From NCBI GenBank assembly GCA_030638385.1, contig DAOWES010000103.1:1-6242 (forward strand): a DNA stretch of 6,242 bases, in the 5' to 3' direction. The DNA comes from Candidatus Cloacimonadota bacterium. GTDB taxonomy: Bacteria > Cloacimonadota > Cloacimonadia > Cloacimonadales > TCS61. Numbering within the stretch: the stretch's first letter is position 1; each line of letters begins with the position of its first letter. Position numbers and translations under genes: made by a program. Below are positions 1-4,182 of this stretch, in pieces. The notes below the pieces were generated by a model. The model was not told the DNA's origin, made no database searches, and was given only the letters and a program-made list of their open reading frames with translations.

Positions 1-400
1 AATCGGCTGAGATTAATTTGGAACTGATGAAGTCACAATTTTTGATATCGCTTTGGGCAAATTTTATTCGTGGTAATTCTAGATATGAAAAATTACAGCT
101 CTCAAGCTTTGAGGCCGGGAAATTTATCTCCATGATTAGTTGGTGGCAATTGTTGAAATTTATTCCCATTATTTTGCATTTTCTAAACTCAACACCTCTG
201 AGTCTGGCGTTGGATAAATTAATCAGAGTAAGATTGCACTCTTCGAAAGTACAATCCACAAAAGTTGTATTGGAAAAATTTGCAGAGGAGAAATCACACT
301 GAGAAAATTTACAGTATTCGAAATATTTATTGGAAAGGTTAGCTTCTTTTCCATTTTCAGAGATAAAAATTTCATCTTGATAAGTTGTCGCTTCTTGCAT
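1..400 (-). CDS. Pentapeptide-repeat protein, Qnr/MfpA-like fold, partial (C-terminus beyond left edge)
   Basis: The minus strand is open from ATG at 400-398 to the left edge, giving 133 residues without a stop. From about residue 20 the protein repeats every five residues with F, L or I at the centre and a small residue or Cys two before it (CDFSS, ANFSN, CTFEE, CNLTL, INLSN), the mark of a right-handed quadrilateral beta-helix. Cys occupies this position at 30, 35, 50, 55, 75 and 85. After a break at about 86-99 the ladder resumes with Cys 102 and 122. Such an interruption and the short non-repeat N-terminus recall Qnr-like proteins, which mimic DNA and bind gyrase or topoisomerase IV, but many family members have no known role. 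There is no signal peptide, so it is probably cytosolic. The start is fixed by GGAGG four bases upstream. The gene lies downstream of the PpiD-like gene on the same strand, just past its terminator. The family is certain; the function is not. Confidence 0.9.
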   Translation of the reverse strand, partial: MQEATTYQDEIFISENGKEANLSNKYFEYCKFSQCDFSSANFSNTTFVDCTFEECNLTLINLSNARLRGVEFRKCKIMGINFNNCHQLIMEINFPASKLESCNFSYLELPRIKFAQSDIKNCDFISSKLISAD

Positions 401-404
401 ATCG

Positions 405-409
405 CCTCC
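405..409 (-). promoter_or_regulatory. Ribosome binding site of the pentapeptide-repeat gene
   Basis: Read on the minus strand this is GGAGG followed by CGAT and the ATG at 400-398, a spacing of 4 nt. It decides the start codon of the partial gene. It begins only about six bases after the stem of the terminator hairpin at 416-447, so the visible leader is extremely short unless transcription starts further upstream, inside the end of the PpiD-like gene. Confidence 0.75.
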
Positions 410-414
410 AAAGT

Positions 415-447
415 AAAAAAGGGAACTTGCTGCCAAGTTCCCTTTTT
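415..447 (-). terminator. Intrinsic terminator of the PpiD-like gene
   Basis: AAAAAGGGAACTTG at 416-429 and CAAGTTCCCTTTTT at 434-447 form a perfect 14-bp stem with a 4-nt loop. On the minus strand the hairpin is followed by a T-run (complement of 415-420, TTTTTT, then ACTTT), the layout of a Rho-independent terminator. It sits 20 bases beyond the stop codon of the PpiD-like gene. The arms begin and end in A and T runs, so it could also stop transcription arriving on the plus strand, but no plus-strand gene ends here. Confidence 0.9.
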
Positions 448-467
448 AGATCTATTATTGTTATCGA

Positions 468-2243
468 TTAATTGAAGTATTTGTTACGGTTATCGATAAT
501 CTCTGCATCCTTGCGAAGATTACTGTACCATTCATTTAAATATTCATTTTGCATGGACTCGGTGTATTCTTCGGTAAGTTTCTCAAGTTCACTGTTGAAT
601 TTCTCCATGTCTGCTTTTTCTCTTTTTTCTACAAAAGCGATGTAAGCACCTTTATCAGTTTTGATTATGCTAGTAAATTCACCTTCTTCTTTTGCCAGAA
701 TTGCTTTATTCAACTCTTCATCTTTGCCGATTTTGCTAATGGTTGAGGTTGCAGTGATCTCTTCAGCTTCGATGATTTCCCACTCTTCATCTTTTGCTTT
801 CTTCATATATTCGTTTGGCTTGTTATTGATCGCAAATTTTTCAGCAACGATGATCGCTTTTTTCAGTTGTTTCTCTTTTTTAAGCTTTCTTTCAACTGTA
901 GATTTAACATCTTCAAGTGGTTGGTGATGATCTCCGACTTTAAAAGATACTTCTGCGATAATGTATGAATTATCTTTTTCTATAAGACTATGAAGTTTGC
1001 CAACACGATTTTTGAAAGCAAAATTAACAAGCTCTTCCTCTTTGCCAAGTCCGCTAATGTAAGAAGCATCTTCATAGAATTCTGTAGTTTCTTTAGCTTC
1101 CTCGTTAAATACTTCAGCTGCTTTTTCTACACCATCGTTTTTAGCTGTTGTAAGTAAATCTTCCGCTCTTTGAGTAAAGGCAAGTTTGGTCTCTTCCGAT
1201 GTTTTTTCTTCGATAAGAATGTGGCTTGCTTTAACTTCTTTTTCGCCTGCCTCATTGGTTTGGATGGCATTAACTTTAATGATATGCCAGCCAAAACGAG
1301 TTTGAACCGGTTGGCTGATTTCACCAACTTTCATGGCAAATGCTGCATCTGCGAAAGGTTTAACCATTTTGTTTTTTGTAAAGAATCCTAAATCTCCACC
1401 CTTGGGAGCTGATGGTCCATCAGATTTTGCCTTTGCAATTTCTGCAAAATTAGCACCGGCGGTAACTTCTTGGAAAATTTCATTTGCTTTCACTTCTGAA
1501 TTTTTCTTATCTGCTTCGCTAGGAGTAAGGTTTAGTTTGATATAACGTAATTTTCTGGCAGGACCTTTTTTGTAATCTTCTTTGGTCTCTTCGTAATGTT
1601 TTGCCAATTCATCGTCAGTGATTTCGATATTTTTGATTTTGTTACTGTCAAAGTAGATGATTTTGGCCTTTGCTTTATTGTTACTATCAATATAGTTTTG
1701 GCGAACGTCTTCTTCTGTGATAGAAACTTCATTTTTAATTTTATCATAAAGTTTTTCAAGTGGAAGTGTAGAACGAATCTCGTTTTCCAATACGGCAGCA
1801 AATCTTTCATCTTGTTGGAGGTATCCAAGGTAAGTGTCTTGATCGAAATTGCCATCAATTTGGAATTGAGGAATCGATTTAATTTGGTCATCAGGATTTT
1901 TTAATTTCTCAAAAATCTCTTTATCAGTAACCTTTATGCGATTTTGTTTTACTGCTTTGGTAATGATGATCTCATCAATAAGTTGGTTCCATGTTTGTTG
2001 TTTTAATTGTGCTCTTGTTTTTTCATCAATTTGTTTGCTGTCATTTTGTTGTGCATAATTTGCGAAAGTTGTTTCAAGGTATTGCTGATAATCTTTTGGG
2101 GAAATTTTTTCCCCGGCAATTTCTGCAGCGAAAGGTTTTTTGACGAATAGGCTGGTGATTCCGCCAATCGCCATTGATAAAATAAATACTGCTGCCATCA
2201 CAATGATAATCCATGATGCATTTTTTCTTAAGCTTTCAAACAT
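468..2243 (-). CDS. ppiD: PpiD-like membrane-anchored peptidyl-prolyl cis-trans isomerase / periplasmic chaperone (SurA_N + parvulin)
   Basis: This complete 591-aa protein should sit in the inner membrane and help newly exported proteins fold in the periplasm, as PpiD does at the Sec translocon. The N-terminus (FESLRKNAS) is positively charged, and residues 11-34 form one hydrophobic membrane anchor, so the rest should be periplasmic. Residues about 40-225 match the helical SurA/PpiD N-terminal chaperone region. Residues 231-326 form a parvulin domain with the GGDLGFF motif at 282-288 and FGWHII at 317-322 (His320). Its first catalytic His, expected in an ARHIL-type strand, is Tyr234 (LRYIK). 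A second parvulin-like segment from about 337 keeps SHILI (His341) but lacks GGDLG and the second His. A third, weaker half-domain may lie at 497-540. The C-terminus is Lys/Glu-rich and helical. GGAGG at 2255-2251 lies 7 nt before the ATG. Length is close to E. coli PpiD (about 620 aa). The symbol rests on architecture, not proven orthology. Confidence 0.9.
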   Translation of the reverse strand: MFESLRKNASWIIIVMAAVFILSMAIGGITSLFVKKPFAAEIAGEKISPKDYQQYLETTFANYAQQNDSKQIDEKTRAQLKQQTWNQLIDEIIITKAVKQNRIKVTDKEIFEKLKNPDDQIKSIPQFQIDGNFDQDTYLGYLQQDERFAAVLENEIRSTLPLEKLYDKIKNEVSITEEDVRQNYIDSNNKAKAKIIYFDSNKIKNIEITDDELAKHYEETKEDYKKGPARKLRYIKLNLTPSEADKKNSEVKANEIFQEVTAGANFAEIAKAKSDGPSAPKGGDLGFFTKNKMVKPFADAAFAMKVGEISQPVQTRFGWHIIKVNAIQTNEAGEKEVKASHILIEEKTSEETKLAFTQRAEDLLTTAKNDGVEKAAEVFNEEAKETTEFYEDASYISGLGKEEELVNFAFKNRVGKLHSLIEKDNSYIIAEVSFKVGDHHQPLEDVKSTVERKLKKEKQLKKAIIVAEKFAINNKPNEYMKKAKDEEWEIIEAEEITATSTISKIGKDEELNKAILAKEEGEFTSIIKTDKGAYIAFVEKREKADMEKFNSELEKLTEEYTESMQNEYLNEWYSNLRKDAEIIDNRNKYFN

Positions 2244-2250
2244 ATAAGAT

Positions 2251-2255
2251 CCTCC
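2251..2255 (-). promoter_or_regulatory. Ribosome binding site of the PpiD-like gene
   Basis: On the minus strand TTGGAGG precedes the ATG at 2243-2241 with a 7-nt spacer, close to ideal. It supports the chosen start, which also places the charged N-terminus directly before the membrane anchor. I could not identify a convincing -35/-10 pair upstream of it among the A/T runs. Confidence 0.8.
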
Positions 2256-2375
2256 AAATAAAAGTTAATGTTTTTTTTTATGTTGAGGCAATAACTGTAA
2301 GTTGAGATAATTATTCAAGCTTTTTTTTATTATTACTATTAATGAACTCGTGAAAAGACTGAGGTTCTCAAATAC

Positions 2376-2404
2376 AATCATCTTGAGGGGAGTCGAAAGA
2401 TCAT
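2376..2404. repeat. Candidate dispersed intergenic repeat element (single copy in window)
   Basis: The core TTGAGGGGAGTCGAAAGAT resembles, from memory, a family of short intergenic sequences found in many genomes with the style CTGAGCGGAGTCGAAGAAT, often flanked by self-complementary ends. Here ATCTT (2380-2384) can pair with AAGAT (2397-2401), and two more pairs form outside a C/C mismatch. The region to its left adds TGAG-GTT-CTCA (2360-2370), and CTCAA (2367-2371) could pair instead with TTGAG (2383-2387). Only one copy is visible, so calling it a repeat is inference from resemblance. Confidence 0.4.
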
Positions 2405-2684
2405 GCAATATAACAGGTTAAAGAATTCTTGGTGTAAATAGATGATGACAGATTTCTCTTTTTTAGGAGTTCATCACTATTGTCTGTGAGTTTTAAAAAT
2501 ATGTTTGAGATGGATTTTTTTATCATACTGTTTTGAATGTAATTTAATATGAATGGTTATTTTAGATTCATAGATGGATTGTTGATTTAAGGATGGCTTT
2601 AGGATTTTGTATGAAATAAATAAAGTACGAGAAAAAGTTGATAGTATGATTAACTTATGTTACTTGCGTGCTTGCATAAAGTTA

Positions 2685-2702
2685 AAGCAGGTTTTCTTGC
2701 TT
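2685..2702. other. Small inverted repeat upstream of rpsU
   Basis: AAGCAGG at 2685-2691 and CTTGCTT at 2696-2702 pair over 7 bp (one G-T pair) around a TTTT loop. No T-tract follows directly, so it is a poor terminator. Its right arm overlaps the TTGACA box at 2701-2706, so it could be an operator-like site or part of the rpsU leader. It may also be chance in AT-rich DNA. Confidence 0.3.
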
Positions 2703-2706
2703 GACA
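2701..2706 (+). promoter_or_regulatory. Possible -35 box of the rpsU-yqeY promoter
   Basis: TTGACA is an exact sigma70-type -35 hexamer 61 bases before the rpsU start codon. At a normal 17-nt spacing the -10 position falls on TTTTTC in a T run, which is poor. The nearest -10-like hexamer, CATAAC at 2731-2736, is 24 nt away. The box is plausible by place and sequence, but the promoter is not complete. Confidence 0.25.
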
Positions 2707-2753
2707 ATTATGGTGAGAGTTTTTTTTTCACATAACTGAAAATTTCTAAACCG

Positions 2754-2761
2754 GGAGGTGA
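2754..2761 (+). promoter_or_regulatory. Very strong Shine-Dalgarno of rpsU
   Basis: GGAGGTGA is fully complementary to the 3' end of typical 16S rRNA and ends 6 nt before the rpsU ATG. It is the strongest ribosome binding site in the window; yqeY (AAGG) and mutS2 (GGTAGTGA, weak) are much poorer. Confidence 0.85.
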
Positions 2762-2767
2762 TGACTA

Positions 2768-2968
2768 ATGCCTAAGATAATTGCAAGAGAAGGTGAAGCT
2801 TTTCAAGTAACATTAAGACGATTTAAGAAATCTTGTGAAAAAGCAGGACTTCTTTCTGATGTTAAAAAGAACAATTATTACGAAAAGCCAGCTGCAAAGA
2901 AAAGAAGAGAAGCTAAAGAAGCTCGTCGTAAAGCCCTTAAATTATTGCGCAAAAAATTTCGTGCGTAA
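2768..2968 (+). CDS. rpsU: 30S ribosomal protein S21
   Basis: This 66-aa basic protein is S21 of the small ribosomal subunit, which sits near the 3' end of 16S rRNA and takes part in translation initiation. The family pattern is clear: an MPKIIAREGEAF start, then the conserved LRRFKKSCEKAG block at residues 16-27, then YYEKPAAKKRRE at 37-48, and a Lys/Arg-rich helical tail that contacts RNA. The length is normal. The start is set by the GGAGGTGA ribosome binding site. It is the first gene of an apparent two-gene unit; yqeY follows after 24 nt on the same strand, a pairing seen in many bacteria. The identification is secure. Confidence 0.97.
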   Translation: MPKIIAREGEAFQVTLRRFKKSCEKAGLLSDVKKNNYYEKPAAKKRREAKEARRKALKLLRKKFRA

Positions 2969-2992
2969 CTAAATTCTGAAAAGGTTAATTTC

Positions 2993-3436
2993 ATGGATAT
3001 GTTAAAAAGAATTGATAAAGATATTATTTTGGCAATGCGAAGCAAAGATAAATTGCGCATTACTGTGCTAAGATCTTTGAAAACAGCGATCAAATACGAA
3101 GCGATTGAAACAGGTGCAGAACTTTCTGAAGAGAAGATTTTGTCTTTATTTAAGAGCCAAGTAAAAAGTCGTCAGCAAGCCATTGAACTTTATAAGCAAG
3201 GTAACCGTTTGGAGTTAGTTGAAAAAGAAGAGAATGAAATTGAAATAATTTCTGAATATCTTCCTGTTCCACTAACCGAAGCTGAGATGATTAATGCTAC
3301 TAAACGAGTGATTTCTGAGCTTGGTGCAACTGCTATGAAAGATATGGGTGAAGTTATGAAAACTTTAAAAACCGAACTTGGTAGTAGAGCAGACGGTAAA
3401 ATTCTTAGTAATATTGTCAGAAAAGAACTTTCTTAA
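2993..3436 (+). CDS. yqeY: GatB/YqeY domain protein
   Basis: The 147-aa length is typical of stand-alone YqeY proteins, which resemble the C-terminal tRNA-binding domain of the GatB amidotransferase subunit. Their own role is not established; tRNA binding is inferred from the domain. Visible signatures are the N-terminal helix with AMRSKDKLRITVLRSLKTAI at residues 14-33, the segment EIISEYLPVPL (84-94), and the C-terminal MGEVMKTLKTELGSRADGK at 118-136, ending in a helix with IVRKEL. It is cytosolic, with no membrane segment. AAGG at 2981-2984 lies 8 nt before the ATG; a second in-frame ATG at 2999 is possible but badly spaced. The gene follows rpsU and ends at TAA, 24 bases before the terminator hairpin, so rpsU and yqeY are probably cotranscribed. 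Confidence 0.95.
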   Translation: MDMLKRIDKDIILAMRSKDKLRITVLRSLKTAIKYEAIETGAELSEEKILSLFKSQVKSRQQAIELYKQGNRLELVEKEENEIEIISEYLPVPLTEAEMINATKRVISELGATAMKDMGEVMKTLKTELGSRADGKILSNIVRKELS

Positions 3437-3460
3437 AAAAATTAGTAGAAATTTCATTGT

Positions 3461-3489
3461 GGGGAGAATTTTATTTCTCCCCCTTTTTT
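3461..3489 (+). terminator. Intrinsic terminator after rpsU-yqeY
   Basis: GGGGAGAA (3461-3468) and TTCTCCCC (3475-3482) form a perfect 8-bp GC-rich stem with a 6-nt loop, followed by C and six T (3484-3489). This is a classical Rho-independent terminator. It separates the rpsU-yqeY unit from cvpA-mutS2, which implies a separate promoter for the latter between about 3490 and 3556. Confidence 0.92.
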
Positions 3490-3556
3490 GCATTTAAGTA
3501 AAGGTAGATAATATTAGGTAGTGTGTACAACTGTGTGTGTGGACATAATAGCTTTT

Positions 3557-3561
3557 GGGAG
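3557..3561 (+). promoter_or_regulatory. Ribosome binding site deciding the cvpA start
   Basis: GGGAG lies 6 nt before the ATG at 3568. The longer reading from GTG at 3523 has no comparable site upstream and adds a Cys- and Trp-containing stretch atypical of the family, so the ATG is chosen. No good -35/-10 pair was found between the terminator and this site; GATAAT at 3507-3512 is the best -10-like hexamer, but it lacks a partner at normal spacing. Confidence 0.7.
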
Positions 3562-3567
3562 TTAAAG

Positions 3568-4155
3568 ATGCATTTAATCGACATTGTGCTTGGAATAGTG
3601 GTATTAGCTTTTTTCATAATCGGATATGTAAAAGGTTTCATTAAAGGCTTAGTGCAAGTTTTGGGTTTAATCTTAACTTTGTATCTGGTAAAGAATGGTG
3701 GTCATATTGTAAAAGCAGAGTTAATTGAAAGATTTTCCTTAAGCTCAACAATTGCCATGGTTTTGTCCTACATAGCAATTATTCTCATTATTGGGATAAT
3801 TGCAAAACTTGTTATTTGGATTTTGCATTCGGTGGCAGATCTTTTGCACATGAAAGTATTGAATCGGATATTGGGAGGTGCTTTTGGGATTTTAAACAGC
3901 ATTTTGATAATGATAATGTTTTTGGTCTTGATAGAATTATCGCCACTTGCTGAGCAGTTTTATGAAAGAACAAAAGAATCTAAAGTTATCGTTCAGCTTA
4001 AAGTTGTGAAAGATACTGCGAAACTAAAAATCCCCAAAAATAAGCTTATACCCCAAAAGATTAATGAAGAATTGAAAAAGAAGCTTACTGACGGAGTTTC
4101 CAAGAGCAAAGAAGCTATGGAAGAATTTCTGGAAGAGCAAGAAATAAATAAGTAA
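3568..4155 (+). CDS. cvpA: CvpA family membrane protein
   Basis: From the ATG with a good ribosome binding site this is a 195-aa inner-membrane protein. Hydrophobic segments lie at about residues 4-19, 28-41, 62-86 and 101-122, matching the four-helix CvpA (colicin V production) family. Family features are the Asp near the start (LIDIVLG), the GYVKGFIKGLVQ loop at 19-30 between the first two helices, and the LNRILGGAFGILNS motif at 98-111. Residues 126-195 form a charged, Lys/Glu-rich tail probably in the cytoplasm. In E. coli the protein is needed for colicin V export and envelope stress resistance; the general molecular role is unknown. It is followed after 27 nt by mutS2 on the same strand, as in the cvpA-polX-mutS2 cluster of Firmicutes but without polX. 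The family call is firm; the symbol follows the family. Confidence 0.88.
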   Translation: MHLIDIVLGIVVLAFFIIGYVKGFIKGLVQVLGLILTLYLVKNGGHIVKAELIERFSLSSTIAMVLSYIAIILIIGIIAKLVIWILHSVADLLHMKVLNRILGGAFGILNSILIMIMFLVLIELSPLAEQFYERTKESKVIVQLKVVKDTAKLKIPKNKLIPQKINEELKKKLTDGVSKSKEAMEEFLEEQEINK

Positions 4156-4182
4156 AAGATAGTTGGTAGTGATATTTAATAG

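Larger units (their letters stand above)
2244..2767. other. Divergent intergenic region, no gene seen
   Basis: These 524 bases separate the divergent PpiD-like gene and rpsU and must carry the control regions of both. The stretch is very AT-rich, with long T runs at 2271-2279, 2321-2328 and 2720-2728. Open frames on either strand are under 40 codons, and none has a ribosome binding site. No tRNA, riboswitch or other structured RNA is recognised. It contains a hairpin-forming repeat-like element at 2376-2404, a small hairpin at 2685-2702 and a TTGACA box at 2701-2706. The gap is long compared with the close packing of the other genes here. Confidence 0.8.

Noticed and set aside
18..302. Plus-strand reading frame of 94 codons at the left edge
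   Set aside because: It lies opposite the pentapeptide-repeat frame, whose five-residue periodicity proves the minus strand is coding. It has no ribosome binding site and no recognisable motif.
549..1904. Several plus-strand frames of 65-102 codons and two short minus frames inside the PpiD-like gene
   Set aside because: They are shadows of a complete coding frame with clear domains; their Phe- or Lys-rich translations are what AT-rich antisense or shifted frames give.
2265..2381. Minus-strand 38-codon frame ending 21 bases before the PpiD-like gene
   Set aside because: It has no ribosome binding site, its start lies inside the repeat-like element, and the Ile/Leu/Lys-rich composition is expected from AT-rich noise.
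2500..2507. TATGTTTG, matching the Bacteroidetes -7 promoter motif TAnnTTTG
   Set aside because: A short match in AT-rich DNA with only a bare TTG upstream. It would imply a leader of over 250 bases for rpsU, and the SD use here does not fit typical Bacteroidia.
2509..2580. Direct repeat GATGGATT at 2509-2516 and 2573-2580
   Set aside because: Eight bases twice in AT-rich intergenic DNA is expected by chance, and there is no regular spacing or third exact copy.
2761..2775. Four-codon frame ATG ACT AAT GCC TAA overlapping the rpsU start
   Set aside because: Its ATG overlaps the end of the ribosome binding site and is too close to it to be used; rpsU at 2768 is correctly spaced.
3523..3567. 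GTG start adding 15 residues to the CvpA protein
   Set aside because: The ATG at 3568 has GGGAG at good spacing and gives the usual CvpA N-terminus; the extension comes from a (TG)5 stretch at 3532-3541 and looks like leader.
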